Source: Erwinia sp. E_sp_B01_1 (lineage in GTDB: Bacteria; Pseudomonadota; Gammaproteobacteria; Enterobacterales; Enterobacteriaceae). From it: a stretch of 64,000 nt of DNA. The stretch covers positions 3,596,001-3,660,000 of the forward strand of contig NZ_CP142208.1 of assembly GCF_036865545.1 (NCBI RefSeq), in the 5' to 3' direction. The position numbers and the translations under genes are program-made. Positions 48,561 to 60,546 of the stretch are shown here, in pieces. Position 1 is the first letter of the stretch. Every line of letters starts with the position of its first letter. The notes beneath the pieces are model-generated. The model saw only the letters and a list, made by a program, of their open reading frames with translations, had not been told where the DNA came from and searched no databases.

Positions 48561-49745
48561 ATGTTAGACGCAAAAACTATCGCCACCGTAAAAGCTTCTA
48601 TCCCTGCCCTTGTTGCTACTGGTCCCAGACTTACCGCCCATTTTTACGATCGGATGTTTGCCCATAATCCAGAGCTGAAAGACATTTTCAATATGAGTAA
48701 TCAGCGTAACGGCAATCAGCGCGAAGCGTTGTTTAATGCCATTTGCGCTTATGCCAGCAATATTGAAAATCTGGCCGCCCTGTTACCCGCCGTAGAAAAA
48801 ATCGCCCAAAAACATACCAGCTTTGCTGTAAAGCCTGAGCAATATCAGGTTGTCGGTACCCACCTGCTGGCCACGCTGGATGAATTACTCAGCCCTGGTC
48901 AGGAAGTTCTGGATGCCTGGGGCAAAGCTTACGGCGTGCTGGCCGGTGTTTTTATCCAGCGTGAAGAGCAGTTGTATGAGCAGGCGGAACAAAAGGCGGG
49001 AGGATGGCGTACCCCGAGAACGTTTCGTATCAGCGAGATCGCCTCACAAAGTGAAATCATCAAAAGCTTTATTCTTACCCCTACAGATGGCCAGCCCGTG
49101 GCGGATTATCAGCCGGGGCAGTATCTGGGCGTCTGGGTGCGTAATAAAACCTTCGCTAATCAGGAGATCCGCCAGTATTCACTGACGCGCGCGCCAAACA
49201 AAAAAGATTATCGCATTGCCGTACGCCACGAGCCGGGCGGCACCGTCTCAGGCTGGCTGCATCAGCACGCACAGGTGGGTGATGAAATTCAGCTTGCAGC
49301 ACCGGCCGGGGACTTTTTCCTGACCCTGAACCCGGAAACTCCGGTCACTTTGATTTCGGCTGGGGTGGGCCAGACGCCGATGCTGGCTATGCTGGATGTG
49401 CTGGCTGCTCAACCGCACCCTTCACGCGTGCAATGGTTCCACGCCGCAGACAACGGCAAGCGCCATGCCTTCCGCGAAGAAGTGGTGACGTCGGCGAAAA
49501 AACTGCCGCTCTTTTCACAACATATCTGGTACCGCGAACCTCTTGAGCAGGATGATGGGCACTATGACAGTAAAGGACTGATGGATTTGCTGCCGCTGGA
49601 GAGCCAGCTAAGTGACCCGGCGACGCACTACTATCTGTGTGGCCCGCTGGGCTTTATGCAGCAGATTGCCGCGCAGTTGGTGAAGGTGGGCATTGAGGAT
49701 GACCGTATTCATTATGAAGTTTTTGGCCCACACAAGGTGTTGTAA
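48561..49745 (+). CDS. hmp: Flavohemoprotein Hmp (nitric oxide dioxygenase)
   Basis: Detoxifies nitric oxide to nitrate using O2 and NAD(P)H; 394 residues. The globin domain (1-140) has the proximal heme histidine in [12 protein letters not shown] near residue 85. The FAD domain starts with [16 protein letters not shown] and holds [10 protein letters not shown] near 206. The NAD domain has [14 protein letters not shown] near 270 and the C-terminal [15 protein letters not shown] six bases before the ATG supports the start. It is divergent from glyA, as in E. coli, and carries an NsrR operator. Confidence 0.97.
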   Translation: MLDAKTIATVKASIPALVATGPRLTAHFYDRMFAHNPELKDIFNMSNQRNGNQREALFNAICAYASNIENLAALLPAVEKIAQKHTSFAVKPEQYQVVGTHLLATLDELLSPGQEVLDAWGKAYGVLAGVFIQREEQLYEQAEQKAGGWRTPRTFRISEIASQSEIIKSFILTPTDGQPVADYQPGQYLGVWVRNKTFANQEIRQYSLTRAPNKKDYRIAVRHEPGGTVSGWLHQHAQVGDEIQLAAPAGDFFLTLNPETPVTLISAGVGQTPMLAMLDVLAAQPHPSRVQWFHAADNGKRHAFREEVVTSAKKLPLFSQHIWYREPLEQDDGHYDSKGLMDLLPLESQLSDPATHYYLCGPLGFMQQIAAQLVKVGIEDDRIHYEVFGPHKVL

Positions 49746-49760
49746 CCGGGCCAGAAATGC

Positions 49761-49788
49761 TATCGCCGCCCTGTAAAGGACGGCGATA
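49761..49788. terminator. Hairpin between hmp and glnB
   Basis: Stem TATCGCCG-c-CCT/AGG-a-CGGCGATA with a GTAA loop in the convergent gap. The T tracts are poor, so efficiency is uncertain. Confidence 0.5.
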
Positions 49789-49815
49789 TTGACCGGCAGG
49801 AGAAGGGGCAGGAAC

Positions 49816-50166
<351 letters not shown>

Positions 50167-50286
50167 TTATTCCCTCCGTGGCCGGAGAGTCTTCTCTGTT
50201 CAGTATAAGTGAGGCCCCGCTGTGCGGTATGACTCTTTTTCAGCTTGCTAAGCTATCATATCCCGGCACCGAAGCGGCACAGAAAA

Positions 50287-51621
50287 CTACTCTTTAAAAT
50301 CAGACGCATCCAGCTCGTGGCGTGAAAGTAGCTTATAGAATTCCGTGCGGTTACGTCCGGCAAGGCGTGCGGCATGGGTCACGTTGCCTTTGGTCATCTG
50401 TAACAGCTTGCGTAAATAGTTGAGTTCAAACTGATTACGGGCTTCCACAAATGTCGGCAATGCGGTGTTTTCCCCTACCAGCGCTTGCTCCACCAGCGCC
50501 TCGCCAATCACCGGAGCGGAACTCAGTGCCACACACTGCTCAATCACGTTAACCAGTTGACGAACATTTCCCGGCCAGCTCGCCGCTATCAGACGCTTCA
50601 TGGCGTCGGTAGAAAAACTGCGGACAAAGGGTTTATGCCGCTCGGCCGACTGCTTCAGCAGATGGTTGGCCAGCAAAGGAATGTCTTCTGCCCGTTCATG
50701 CAGCGCCGGGATCTTCAGATTGACCACGTTCAGGCGGTAGAAAAGATCTTCGCGAAACTCTTTCTTCTCCATAGCTTTAGGCAGATCGCGATGGGTAGCA
50801 GAGAGGATACGAACATTGATATCCTGGTCGTGGTTGCTGCCTAACGGACGAACTTTACGCTCCTGCAACACGCGTAGCAGCTTGACCTGAAGCGCCTGAG
50901 GCATATCGCCAATCTCATCGAGGAACAGGGTTCCTCCTTCTGCCGCCTGGAACAACCCTTCACGATGGCTCACGGCGCCGGTAAAAGCGCCCCTGGCATG
51001 ACCAAACAGTTCTGATTCAAGCAGTTGTTCAGGCAACGCGCCGCAGTTAATGGCAATAAACGCATGGTCTGCGCGAGGGCTGGCAGCATGGATGGCCTGC
51101 GCCAGAATTTCCTTCCCCGTCCCGCTCTGCCCGTTGATCAGTACGCTGACGTCAGACTGCGCCACCATCCTTGCCTGCTCCAGCAGGCGCAGCATGATCG
51201 GGCTACGGGTGACAATACTTTCACGCCAGGCGTCATCACTGGCCGGAGCACGGTGCGCAAGGGCCTGATCGATAGCGCTGTATAAGGCATCGCGGTCAAC
51301 GGGTTTGGTCAGAAAGCTGAAGACGCCCTGCTGGGTAGCGGAGACGGCCTCAGGGATTGAGCCATGCGCCGTCAGAATAATTACCGGCATTCCAGGCTGC
51401 TGTTTCTGCACTTCGCTGAACAGCGCAAGGCCATTCATTTCATCCATCCGCAGATCGCTGATCACCAGATCGATCTTCTCACGCTGCAACAGACGCAGCG
51501 CTTCCGGCCCACTACCGGCGGTCTGAACGCTGAAACCTTCGCTGCTCAGACGCATGCCTAACAGCTTTAACAGGCTGGGATCGTCATCCACCAGCAGTAA
51601 ATTAGCGGATTTTTTGATCAT
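50287..51621 (-). CDS. glrR: Response regulator GlrR (QseF), sigma-54 activator
   Basis: NtrC-type regulator of 444 residues. The receiver domain has the phospho-acceptor Asp56 (VISDLRMDE). The AAA+ domain shows Walker A GQSGTGKEILAQAIH near residue 166, the GAFTGAVSHREG loop that contacts sigma-54, and Walker B GGTLFLDEIGDM. A Fis-type HTH (GNVTHAARLAGRNRTEFYKLL) ends the protein. Phosphorylated by GlrK, it activates glmY and, in E. coli, rpoE. Its ATG overlaps the qseG stop by four bases. Candidate GlrR sites upstream of glmY at 54.2 kb fit this role. Confidence 0.97.
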   Translation of the reverse strand: MIKKSANLLLVDDDPSLLKLLGMRLSSEGFSVQTAGSGPEALRLLQREKIDLVISDLRMDEMNGLALFSEVQKQQPGMPVIILTAHGSIPEAVSATQQGVFSFLTKPVDRDALYSAIDQALAHRAPASDDAWRESIVTRSPIMLRLLEQARMVAQSDVSVLINGQSGTGKEILAQAIHAASPRADHAFIAINCGALPEQLLESELFGHARGAFTGAVSHREGLFQAAEGGTLFLDEIGDMPQALQVKLLRVLQERKVRPLGSNHDQDINVRILSATHRDLPKAMEKKEFREDLFYRLNVVNLKIPALHERAEDIPLLANHLLKQSAERHKPFVRSFSTDAMKRLIAASWPGNVRQLVNVIEQCVALSSAPVIGEALVEQALVGENTALPTFVEARNQFELNYLRKLLQMTKGNVTHAARLAGRNRTEFYKLLSRHELDASDFKE

Positions 51622-52325
51622 GGCTGGGCTGTTTCCTCTGGGTCTGTAGCCGGTGCCTTACTCTCTGGCTGACCGTTTTTTTCAGCGTGGCCGGAATCGG
51701 AGGCATCCGGAGAGCGGCGGGAAGAGAGCTGCCTTTCGATATCGGTCAGGGACTCCAGCTTACGGCGGGTGACGCTGAGCTCTTTGGTCAGGTTGACCTG
51801 CTGATGACGCAGGGCATCCAGCTCCGCATCGTGGCTCTGCTGCAAATGATGATAGCGCGTGCGCTCTTCAGAAAGCTGCAGCAGCCCCATCTGATCGTCG
51901 CGCCACAGCTGAATTAATGGCCTTGCTGAGGAGGGAAAGTCTGAGCTGAAGGCATCCAGCCGCAGCATAAATTGTCGCCGCTCAACGGGAGTGACGTTGC
52001 CGTTCGCCAGCAATACGCCCTGTTTAAACGCATTTTCCCAGTTAACCGCAGGCCAGCGTCGTGCTTCGGCACGCGCCTCGGCAGGCGAGAGACGTAACGC
52101 GCAATCCATGGCCCGCAGCCAGTAGAGCGAATTGGTCATCGCTTTGTCATTGTCGATGTCCCAGACATGGCCACAGTCCACCAGTTGAAAATCGACAATT
52201 TTAATTTCAGGTTCAGCCAGGGGTTTACCGTTGACGGTCATTGCCGGGTCGGGATGTTTACTGCTACAGGCCGCCAGCATCATGGCCAGCACGGTCAAAG
52301 CAGCGGAAAAGGGGAGCGTTCTCAT
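51618..52325 (-). CDS. qseG: Outer membrane lipoprotein QseG (YfhG)
   Basis: Lipoprotein of 235 residues between glrK and glrR. Lipobox MLAAC with the lipidated Cys20, then the family segment VDFQLVDCGHVWDID and a long helical region ending in a coiled coil (about residues 160-205, LQQSHDAELDALRHQQVNLTK) and a Pro/Glu-rich tail. In E. coli QseG interacts with and modulates the GlrK/QseE kinase. It starts two bases after glrK and overlaps glrR, so the three genes form one operon. Confidence 0.93.
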   Translation of the reverse strand: MRTLPFSAALTVLAMMLAACSSKHPDPAMTVNGKPLAEPEIKIVDFQLVDCGHVWDIDNDKAMTNSLYWLRAMDCALRLSPAEARAEARRWPAVNWENAFKQGVLLANGNVTPVERRQFMLRLDAFSSDFPSSARPLIQLWRDDQMGLLQLSEERTRYHHLQQSHDAELDALRHQQVNLTKELSVTRRKLESLTDIERQLSSRRSPDASDSGHAEKNGQPESKAPATDPEETAQP

Positions 52326-52327
52326 TA

Positions 52328-53755
52328 TTATGCCTTCCCGACTATGGCGTTGAGTTCGATACGAAAACAGACGTCGGCCTTTTCACTGCTCACCAGTTGC
52401 AGATCGCCCTGCAGACGATGAATACAGTCTCTGGCTATGCTGAGGCCAAGCCCGCTACCTTTCACGGCACCCTTGCGCTGCTGGTTGCCCTGAAAGAAAG
52501 GCTCAAAAATCATTTTTTTCTCAGTTTCAGGAATTGGCGTACCGGTATTGGCTACCTCAATCAGCACTTTCCGCCCCTGCTGGCGACTGCGGATCCAGAT
52601 GGTACCGGATTCGCCGCCATAGTGTATCGCATTCGAATAGAGATTATCGATGGCCCGCGTCAGAAGCGTGGCATCGGCCCGACAGGCACTGACCGGAAGC
52701 GTCACTTCCGTCTGCATCATTTTAGCGCGTGCCGTCAGGCTGTGGGAGCTGACAATGCTGTTTATCAGCGGCTCAAGCTGCACCTCGCCCATAGCCACGG
52801 GCGCTTCGGAGAGTTTGCGGTTGTAATCCAGCAGCTGTTCAATCAGCCGCTGCAGATGCCGGCTGCTTTGATCCAGGATGCTGACCACTTCCTGCTGATC
52901 GGGCGTCAGCTTGCCTACCACCTCATCCGCCAGCAGTGCCGTTCCTTCACGCATACTGGCGAGCGGCGTTTTCAGCTCATGGGAGATATGACGCAGAAAC
53001 TCATGGCGCTGGGATTCCAGCCACGCCAGTCGCTCACTGAGCCAGAGGATCCGTTGCCCGAGGGAGCGTAACTCACGCGGGCCTTTATAGGCCAGATTAT
53101 GGCTCAGCGGCCTGCCCTCCCCTAACCGGTTGATCATCTTCTCCACCGCTTTCACTGGCCCGATAATCATCCGGGTAAACAGCAGAACCAGACCCAGGCT
53201 GAGCAGGAAGAGGATCAGCGCCTGCCAGCCAAAATACTGGCCGCGCTCGGCTATTTCACGCTGAAGTTGAAGACCGCGTGAAAACACCACTTCACGGGTG
53301 GACTGCACCAGTTGGGCATTTGCCTGCGAGAACGCTTCCAGTGCGGCGGCGGAGGTTTTAACAGGACTACTGTTATCACAGCTGATTTTGTTCAGCTGGC
53401 TGAGTGAACGGTGGAGGGTATCAGTGATTTGACTGCCAGGCAGTACGGAAGCTTGTTCATCAAGCATCTGGCTGTATTTGGTACGCTGAGTCTGATAGAG
53501 ATTGGCCAGCATGGCATCGTCAAGCACACAGTATTGCCGGTAGCTGCGTTCCAGCTCCAGCGCAGTTCGCGCCATAGCTTCGCTGCGACGGACGTCGGTC
53601 AGGGTTGTGCGGTTGGTATCGGCCGCTCGTTCACTGAGGGCTGAAAGACTCTCCCACGCCTGCCAGGCAAGCACTAGCAGCGGCAGTAATACCAGCAGGA
53701 AGGCCATCAGTACAAGCTGACGCAGGGAACGGGGGAATAAACGCCATTTTTTCAC
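52328..53755 (-). CDS. glrK: Sensor histidine kinase GlrK (QseE)
   Basis: Membrane histidine kinase of 475 residues. The first helix is at about residues 14-33, a helical periplasmic domain follows to about 170, and the second helix is near 173-193. A HAMP-like segment precedes the HisKA domain with the phospho-accepting histidine in FLRHISHELKTPLASM. The ATPase domain shows NLYSNAIHYGG (N box), IEVANTGTPIP and KGSGLGLSIARD (G boxes). It phosphorylates GlrR. It is the first protein gene downstream of glmY, as in E. coli. Confidence 0.95.
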   Translation of the reverse strand: MKKWRLFPRSLRQLVLMAFLLVLLPLLVLAWQAWESLSALSERAADTNRTTLTDVRRSEAMARTALELERSYRQYCVLDDAMLANLYQTQRTKYSQMLDEQASVLPGSQITDTLHRSLSQLNKISCDNSSPVKTSAAALEAFSQANAQLVQSTREVVFSRGLQLQREIAERGQYFGWQALILFLLSLGLVLLFTRMIIGPVKAVEKMINRLGEGRPLSHNLAYKGPRELRSLGQRILWLSERLAWLESQRHEFLRHISHELKTPLASMREGTALLADEVVGKLTPDQQEVVSILDQSSRHLQRLIEQLLDYNRKLSEAPVAMGEVQLEPLINSIVSSHSLTARAKMMQTEVTLPVSACRADATLLTRAIDNLYSNAIHYGGESGTIWIRSRQQGRKVLIEVANTGTPIPETEKKMIFEPFFQGNQQRKGAVKGSGLGLSIARDCIHRLQGDLQLVSSEKADVCFRIELNAIVGKA

Positions 53756-53829
53756 AAGAGTCTCTCAGGTTACGCGCTGTTTCGATGCTAGCTGAGTAAC
53801 GCCCCTGAGGAAAGCCCTGTATCCCAAAC

Positions 53830-54054
53830 GAAAAATGGCAGATTCCAGGAATCTGCCATTGCCGCTGTGACGAAGTGATCATCACAGAAAATAGGTGGTG
53901 CCTAACTCAACGTTGCGTCCGAAGTTTGATAAAGCCACAAAGTGGTCTGTTATCGGTTTGGTGGACGGCAGGCACCGTATTGTGCGTCATTCGGGTTGTT
54001 ATGAAGCGCTTGTCCGCTTTCGCAGGGCTGTCGTAACCAGGTGAATGAGCCACT
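53830..54054 (-). ncRNA. glmY: GlmY small RNA
   Basis: Hfq-independent sRNA that titrates RapZ and thereby protects GlmZ, which activates glmS; expressed when glucosamine-6-phosphate is low. Evidence: position between purL and glrK on the glrK strand as in E. coli; a near-perfect sigma-54 promoter at 54066-54081; a 5' end AGTGGCTCATTCACC that agrees with my memory of E. coli GlmY; and a Rho-independent terminator AATGGCAGATTCC/GGAATCTGCCATT followed by TTTTTCG at 53830-53860. The predicted primary transcript is about 225 bases, longer than the roughly 184 bases reported in E. coli. The ends are inferred. Confidence 0.82.
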
Positions 54055-54062
54055 GCAGAGAC

Positions 54063-54081
54063 TATAGCAACAAGCGTGCCA
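54063..54081 (-). promoter_or_regulatory. Overlapping sigma-54 and sigma-70 promoter of glmY
   Basis: Minus-strand TGGCAC-GCTTG-TTGCT matches the sigma-54 consensus TGGCACN5TTGCW at every fixed position and predicts a start near 54054. A TATAGT -10 overlaps its end, as in the dual promoter of E. coli glmY. Confidence 0.88.
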
Positions 54082-54177
54082 GATGTTTAAATTTTTTTTA
54101 ACTGCATGAATAAAAAGAATTTATTTAGACGTGGTTTTAACAGGGGTATGCGTTTCGGACTGGCTGGTCAAAAGAAC

Positions 54178-54291
54178 TGTCGCCAATTGGAAACGGTCTT
54201 AGGATAAATCGCATTGGTGCAACTAAATCAACAGGTTATATGTCACCTATCGGCGACACCTTCTGAGCGCTTCTGTCGCAATATTGCAACA
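54178..54291. promoter_or_regulatory. GlrR activator sites upstream of glmY
   Basis: TGTC-N10-GACA is perfect at 54241-54258. A near match with AACA as second arm is at 54274-54291, and a half match is at 54178-54195. They lie about 125-240 bases upstream of the glmY start; three such sites are described for E. coli. Confidence 0.7.
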
Positions 54292-54298
54292 CACCTTT

Positions 54299-54334
54299 AA
54301 AGATAAAAGGGCAACCGTATCAGGGTTGCCCTTT
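54299..54334 (-). terminator. purL intrinsic terminator
   Basis: Stem AAAGGGCAACC/GGTTGCCCTTT (7-base loop, 54306-54334) with TTTATCTTT following on the minus strand. Confidence 0.85.
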
Positions 54335-54341
54335 GAACTAC

Positions 54342-57300
54342 TTAACCAAGCTGTTTACGCGCATTGCGGAAGATACGCATCCACGGGCTGTCTTCGCCCC
54401 ACTCTGCCGGATGCCAGGAGTTGCTGACGGTACGGAACACACGTTCCGGATGCGGCATCATGATGGTCACACGACCACTTTCGTTGGTTACGGCGGTGAT
54501 ACCATTCGGTGAACCGTTAGGGTTCGCCGGATAGTGCTGGGTAACCTTGCCGAAGTGGTCAACGAAACGCAGCGCCACCAGACCTTTACTCTCCAGCGTG
54601 GCCAGATGCGAATTATCACGCACCTCAACAAAACCTTCCCCGTGAGAAACGGCGATTGGCATCCGCGATCCCACCATGCCATCCAGCATCAGTGAAGGGC
54701 TTGCGGCCACTTCCACCAGGCTGAAGCGCGCTTCGAAACGCTCGGACTGGTTGCGCACAAAGCGTGGCCAGGCTTCGCTGCCAGGGATCAGTTCACGCAG
54801 ATTCGACATCATCTGGCAACCGTTACAGACGCCCAGCGCCAGCGTTTGCGGACGGTGGAAGAAGGTTTCAAACTCATCACGCACGCGGGTATTGAAGAGA
54901 ATGGATTTCGCCCAGCCTTCCCCAGCGCCCAGCACGTCACCGTAGGAGAAGCCGCCACAGGCCACCAGCGTCTGGAAATCTTCCAGGCCACGACGTCCTG
55001 CCAGCAGATCGCTCATATGCACATCTACCGCATCGAAACCGGCGCGATGGAATGCCGCGGCCATTTCAATGTGAGAGTTCACGCCCTGCTCACGCAGCAC
55101 GGCAACTTTAGGACGTGCGCCGGTAGCAATGTAAGGTGCCGCGATATCTTCTTCCGGCTTAAACGTCAGATCTACGTTCAGGCCCGGATCAAGGTCGTTC
55201 TTCTTGGCTTCATGTTCCTGATCGGCACATTCAGGGTTGTCGCGCAGACGCTGCATCTGCCAGGTGGTTTCAGCCCACCAGGTACGCAGTGTGGTACGGC
55301 TTTCGCTGTAGACTGCTGAGTCACCCGAAGTGATGACAAAACGGTCGCCCTGCAGCGCCTTGCCCAGGAAGTGAACACATTTACCCAGACCCTGATCTGC
55401 AAACACCTGCTCAACGTGAGCACGGTCGGCAGCAGCGACCTGAATCACTGCACCCAGTTCTTCATTAAACAGGGCAGCAAGAGCATCGCTGCCCAGCGAG
55501 GCGATATCCGCTTCGATGCCGCAATGCCCGGTGAAGGCCATCTCGGCCAGCGTGACCAGCAGTCCACCGTCTGAACGGTCGTGATAGGCCAGCAGTTTGC
55601 CTTCGGCAACCAGCGCCTGCATGGCGTTGAAGAAGCCAGCCAGCTGCTGCGCATCACGCACATCGGCAGGCTTGTCACCCAACTGACGGTAAACCTGTGA
55701 CAGAGCGGTCGCGCCCAGCGCATTTACGCCCTGGCCGAGGTCGATCAGCAACAGCGCATTGTCCTGCTGAGGTTGCAGCTGAGGAATTACCGTGCGGCGA
55801 ACATCTTCAACACGGGCAAAGGCGGTGATCACCAGCGACATCGGAGAGGTCATCTCGCGCTGTTCGGTGCCGTGCTGCCAGCGGGTTTTCATCGACATGG
55901 AATCTTTGCCGACCGGGATAGTAATCCCCAGCGCCGGACAAAGCTCTTCACCCACGGCTTTAACCGCTTCATATAAGCCAGCATCTTCACCAGGGTGACC
56001 GGCAGCGGCCATCCAGTTAGCAGAGAGCTTGATACGCTTGAGCGATCCAATCTGCGTTGCCGCGATGTTGGTGATCGCTTCGCCCACGGCCAGACGGCCA
56101 GAGGCTGCGAAGTCCAGCAGGGCAACCGGTGCACGTTCGCCCAGCGCCATCGCTTCGCCGTAGTAGCTGTCGAGGCTGGCAGTGGTCACTGCACAGTTAG
56201 CTACCGGGATCTGCCAGGGTCCGACCATCTGGTCACGAGCGACCATCCCGGTAACGGAACGGTCGCCGATGGTCACGAGGAACGTTTTTTCCGCCACAGC
56301 AGGCAGGTGCAGTACGCGATTCACGGCGTCAGCGACGGTAATGCCTTCACGGACCAGAGCCTCACCCTGCGCCTTAAGCGTGGTGACATCGCGGGTCATT
56401 TTAGGCGTTTTACCCAGCAGCACGTCCAGCGGCATATCAATAGGTTTGTTATCGAAGTGGCTGTCAGAAAGGGACAGGTGCATCTCTTCAGTAGCTTCGC
56501 CGATCACCGCATAAGGCGCACGTTCACGCTTACAGAGTGCATCGAACTGTGCCAGCTTCTCGGGAGCCACGGCCATGACGTAACGTTCCTGAGATTCATT
56601 ACACCAGACTTCCAGCGGGCTCATGCCCTGCTCATCGTTCAGGATATCACGCAGGTTGAAACGGCCACCGCGCTCGCCATCACTGACCAGTTCCGGCATG
56701 GCGTTAGAGAGCCCGCCCGCACCTACGTCATGGATGAACAGAATCGGGTTGTCCTGGCCCAGCTCCCAGCAACGGTCAATCACTTCCTGACAGCGACGCT
56801 CCATTTCCGGGTTGTCACGCTGTACTGAAGCGAAATCCAGATCGGCATCGGACTGGCCGGAGGCCATTGAAGAAGCTGCGCCGCCGCCCAGACCGATATT
56901 CATCGCCGGGCCACCCAGCACAATCAGTTTGGCGCCGACGGTGATTTCACCTTTCTGCACGTGATCGGCACGGATGTTGCCAATCCCGCCTGCCAGCATG
57001 ATCGGCTTGTGGTAGCCACGTAGCTCAACGCCATTGTGGCTGTTGACCTGCTCTTCGTAGGTACGGAAGTAGCCATTCAGGGCAGGACGGCCAAATTCGT
57101 TGTTAAAGGCTGCTCCGCCCAGTGGACCTTCGGTCATGATATCCAGCGCGGTAACAATGCGGTCTGGCTTCCCAAAATCTTCTTCCCACGGCTGTTCAAA
57201 GCCAGGAATACGCAGGTTAGAAACGGAGAAACCCACCAGGCCCGCTTTAGGTTTTGCGCCGCGACCGGTTGCACCCTCATCACGGATTTCGCCACCTGAA

Positions 57301-58229
57301 CCGGTAGCCGCACCCGGCCAGGGGGAGATTGCCGTTGGGTGGTTGTGCGTTTCAACTTTCATCAGGATATGCGCTTCTTCCTGATGGAAATCATACTGGC
57401 CCTTCTCTGCGTCAGCGTAGAAGCGACCAACCTGAGAGCCTTCCATTACCGCGGCGTTGTCTTTATAGGCAGACAGCACGTGGTCCGGCGTTTTCTCAAA
57501 GGTGTTTTTGATCATTTTGAACAGCGATTTAGGCTGTTGCTCGCCATCAATCACCCAGTCGGCGTTGAAGATCTTGTGGCGGCAGTGCTCAGAGTTGGCC
57601 TGAGCAAACATGTACAGCTCAATGTCGTTCGGGTTGCGCCCCAGTTTTTCAAACGCTGCCAGCAGATAGTCGATCTCATCATCGGCCAGCGCCAGACCCA
57701 GTTTACGGTTGGCTTTATCCAGCGCTTCACGGCCTTCGCCCAGCACATCAACACTCTGCAGCGGAGCGGGCTGGTGGTGAGCAAATAATTGCTCAGCCTG
57801 GCTGAGTTCACTGAGAACGATTTCCATCATGCGATCGTGCAGCAGAGCGGCCAGCTGTGACCACTGTGCTTCAGTCAGCTGTGGCGCTTTTACATAGAAG
57901 GCCAGACCACGCTCAAGACGAAGTACCTGAGGTAAATCGCAGTTGTGTGCGATGTCGGTCGCTTTAGAAGACCACGGCGAAATCGTTCCAGGACGAGGCG
58001 TGACCAGAATCAGGCGCCCTTCCGGAGTATGTTCGGCGAGAGAGGGACCGTATTTCAGCAGGCGCTGTAAACGGGCTTTTTCATCCGCGTTAAGAGGCGT
58101 GCTGACGTCGGCGAAATGGACGTACTCAGCGTAAATATCACTCACCGGCAGGTGAGCGTCCTGAAAGCGAGCCAGCAGTTTGGTAATACGAAATGCCGAC
58201 AGAGCGGGCGAACCACGCAGAATTTCCAT
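54342..58229 (-). CDS. purL: Phosphoribosylformylglycinamidine synthase PurL
   Basis: Large single-chain FGAM synthase (fourth step of purine synthesis, FGAR plus glutamine plus ATP), 1295 residues, exactly the E. coli length from the ATG at 58229 ([11 protein letters not shown]). The N-terminal domain is followed by two AIR-synthase-like ATP domains ([47 protein letters not shown]) and a C-terminal class I glutaminase with the nucleophile in [13 protein letters not shown] and the His/Glu pair in [10 protein letters not shown] longer in-frame start at 58280 is not supported. The promoter carries a PurR box. Confidence 0.98.
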   Translation of the reverse strand: MEILRGSPALSAFRITKLLARFQDAHLPVSDIYAEYVHFADVSTPLNADEKARLQRLLKYGPSLAEHTPEGRLILVTPRPGTISPWSSKATDIAHNCDLPQVLRLERGLAFYVKAPQLTEAQWSQLAALLHDRMMEIVLSELSQAEQLFAHHQPAPLQSVDVLGEGREALDKANRKLGLALADDEIDYLLAAFEKLGRNPNDIELYMFAQANSEHCRHKIFNADWVIDGEQQPKSLFKMIKNTFEKTPDHVLSAYKDNAAVMEGSQVGRFYADAEKGQYDFHQEEAHILMKVETHNHPTAISPWPGAATGSGGEIRDEGATGRGAKPKAGLVGFSVSNLRIPGFEQPWEEDFGKPDRIVTALDIMTEGPLGGAAFNNEFGRPALNGYFRTYEEQVNSHNGVELRGYHKPIMLAGGIGNIRADHVQKGEITVGAKLIVLGGPAMNIGLGGGAASSMASGQSDADLDFASVQRDNPEMERRCQEVIDRCWELGQDNPILFIHDVGAGGLSNAMPELVSDGERGGRFNLRDILNDEQGMSPLEVWCNESQERYVMAVAPEKLAQFDALCKRERAPYAVIGEATEEMHLSLSDSHFDNKPIDMPLDVLLGKTPKMTRDVTTLKAQGEALVREGITVADAVNRVLHLPAVAEKTFLVTIGDRSVTGMVARDQMVGPWQIPVANCAVTTASLDSYYGEAMALGERAPVALLDFAASGRLAVGEAITNIAATQIGSLKRIKLSANWMAAAGHPGEDAGLYEAVKAVGEELCPALGITIPVGKDSMSMKTRWQHGTEQREMTSPMSLVITAFARVEDVRRTVIPQLQPQQDNALLLIDLGQGVNALGATALSQVYRQLGDKPADVRDAQQLAGFFNAMQALVAEGKLLAYHDRSDGGLLVTLAEMAFTGHCGIEADIASLGSDALAALFNEELGAVIQVAAADRAHVEQVFADQGLGKCVHFLGKALQGDRFVITSGDSAVYSESRTTLRTWWAETTWQMQRLRDNPECADQEHEAKKNDLDPGLNVDLTFKPEEDIAAPYIATGARPKVAVLREQGVNSHIEMAAAFHRAGFDAVDVHMSDLLAGRRGLEDFQTLVACGGFSYGDVLGAGEGWAKSILFNTRVRDEFETFFHRPQTLALGVCNGCQMMSNLRELIPGSEAWPRFVRNQSERFEARFSLVEVAASPSLMLDGMVGSRMPIAVSHGEGFVEVRDNSHLATLESKGLVALRFVDHFGKVTQHYPANPNGSPNGITAVTNESGRVTIMMPHPERVFRTVSNSWHPAEWGEDSPWMRIFRNARKQLG

Positions 58230-58297
58230 CAATAAAGATCTCTCGTCTGGAAGCGCCGGGCGACGCTTCTTTGGGCGCAACAGGGAAAACGGGCGGT

Positions 58298-58336
58298 ATT
58301 ATAGAGAATCCCCACCCATTACGAAACCGTTTGCGC
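58298..58336 (-). promoter_or_regulatory. purL promoter with PurR box
   Basis: Minus-strand -10 TATAAT (58298-58303), and ACGAAACCGTTTGCGC at 58321-58336 matching 13 of 16 positions of the PurR consensus and overlapping the -35 region. Confidence 0.75.
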
Positions 58337-58500
58337 AGAATTTATCGGTCCAGGCAATTGGATGAATTTCACCCAATCCACTTTGAATTCAGTTGCGCAG
58401 GACCACCGAGTTGCGCAGAATGCCTCAGGCTCAGGATCCATTATAGACATCAAATACTGCCGTTACAGACAGAACCTGAGAGACATCGAGAGATAACCAT

Positions 58501-59958
58501 TTGAAACGCCTTAAATTTAATTATCTGTTTATCGGTCTGGTTACCGTGCTGCTTGCGCTGGCACTGTGGCCTGCCATCCCCTGGTATGGGGGACAGCAGG
58601 ACCAGATAGAACAGATAAAATCACGGGGAGTGCTACGTGTCAGCACCCTGAACTCCCCGCTGACTTACTACACAATCAATAAAGCCCCAGCGGGAATGGA
58701 TTATGAGCTGGCGAAACGCTTCGCCGATTATCTGGGGGTGAAACTGAAAATCACCGTGCGCCAGAACCTCAGCGACCTGTTTGACGATCTGGAAGATGAT
58801 AAGGCGGACGTTCTGGCAGCAGGATTAATTTACAACAACGATCGCTTTTCTCATTTCCGCACTGGCCCTACTTATTACTCTGTCTCCCAACAGCTGGTTT
58901 ACCGGATGGGGAAACCCCGGCCTAAAAGCCTGGGGGATATTCATGGCCGCCTGACCGTGGCTTCTGATTCTGCCTATCTCGCCACGCTGCGCGGTATCAA
59001 GCAGAACCAGTATCCCGACCTGGACTGGGCTATTTCCACCGATCAGAGCCCTACCTCGCTGCTTGAAGCTGTGGCCGATGGAAAACTGGACTACACCGTG
59101 GGTGATTCAGTTTCCATAGCCCTGCTGCAACGCATCCACCCACAGCTGGCCGTGGCTTTTGATATCACCGATGAAGAGCCCATCACCTGGTATATGCAGC
59201 GCGATCAGGATGACAGCCTGAACGCGGCTCTGCTCGACTACTTCAACCAGATGGGTGAAGAAGGGGCGATGGCACGGCTGGACGAGAAGTATCTCGGTCA
59301 TGTGGGCACCTTTGATTATGTCGATACGCGCACTTTCCTGCGGGCAATTGATGGGACGTTGCCGGATATTCGCCCTCTGTTTGAAAAATATGCCAGCGAG
59401 ATAGACTGGCGGTTGCTGGCGGCAATTTCCTATCAGGAGTCGCACTGGAATCCTCAGGCAACGTCGCCGACCGGGGTACGGGGCATGATGATGCTGACGC
59501 GCAATACTGCGGAAAGCCTCAACGTCAGCGACAGAACCGATCCTGAGCAGAGTATCCGTGGCGGCAGCCAGTACCTGACGCGAATGATGGAAAAAGTGCC
59601 ACCAACCATCCCGGAAGATGAGCGTATCTGGTTTGCGCTGGCGGCGTACAACATGGGTTATGCCCATATGCTGGATGCCCGCAAGCTGACAGAGAAGCAA
59701 AAAGGCAACCCGGACAGCTGGGCGGATGTGAAGCAGCGTCTGCCGATGCTGAGCCAGAAGCGTTACTACAGCCAGACCAACTACGGCTATGCACGGGGTC
59801 AGGAAGCCTATAACTACGTGGAGAATATCCGCCTCTATCAGATGAGCCTGGTTGGCTATCTGCAGGACCAGGAACGTAAACTGGCCCAGCGTGCGGCGTA
59901 TGAAGCTGAGATGGGTGAAGGCTATCCGGTCGTGGCGCCAAAAATTGCCCTGAATTAA
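58501..59958 (+). CDS. mltF: Membrane-bound lytic murein transglycosylase F MltF
   Basis: Cleaves peptidoglycan glycan strands to anhydro-muropeptides at the outer membrane; 485 residues. An N-terminal hydrophobic export segment ([20 protein letters not shown]) precedes an SBP_bac_3-type regulatory domain (about 40-265, [19 protein letters not shown]) and a C-terminal goose-lysozyme-like domain with the catalytic Glu in [19 protein letters not shown] near residue 314. The start is TTG at 58501; the protein aligns with E. coli MltF from its first residue. The C-terminus is about 30 residues shorter than in E. coli, ending after the domain core, which should not affect activity. Confidence 0.94.
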   Translation: MKRLKFNYLFIGLVTVLLALALWPAIPWYGGQQDQIEQIKSRGVLRVSTLNSPLTYYTINKAPAGMDYELAKRFADYLGVKLKITVRQNLSDLFDDLEDDKADVLAAGLIYNNDRFSHFRTGPTYYSVSQQLVYRMGKPRPKSLGDIHGRLTVASDSAYLATLRGIKQNQYPDLDWAISTDQSPTSLLEAVADGKLDYTVGDSVSIALLQRIHPQLAVAFDITDEEPITWYMQRDQDDSLNAALLDYFNQMGEEGAMARLDEKYLGHVGTFDYVDTRTFLRAIDGTLPDIRPLFEKYASEIDWRLLAAISYQESHWNPQATSPTGVRGMMMLTRNTAESLNVSDRTDPEQSIRGGSQYLTRMMEKVPPTIPEDERIWFALAAYNMGYAHMLDARKLTEKQKGNPDSWADVKQRLPMLSQKRYYSQTNYGYARGQEAYNYVENIRLYQMSLVGYLQDQERKLAQRAAYEAEMGEGYPVVAPKIALN

Positions 59959-59965
59959 TGCAATA

Positions 59966-59995
59966 AAAACGGGCGGAAGCCTTTCGCTTTCGCCC
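59966..59995 (-). terminator. tadA intrinsic terminator
   Basis: Minus-strand GGGCGAAAGC/GCTTCCGCCC (one G-T pair) followed by GTTTTTATT, between mltF and tadA, which converge here. Confidence 0.8.
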
Positions 59996-60003
59996 GCTCA
60001 GAT

Positions 60004-60546
<543 letters not shown>

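Noticed and set aside
55995..56828. A 277-codon plus-strand frame
   Set aside because: Antisense shadow of purL; composition and lack of motifs argue against a gene.
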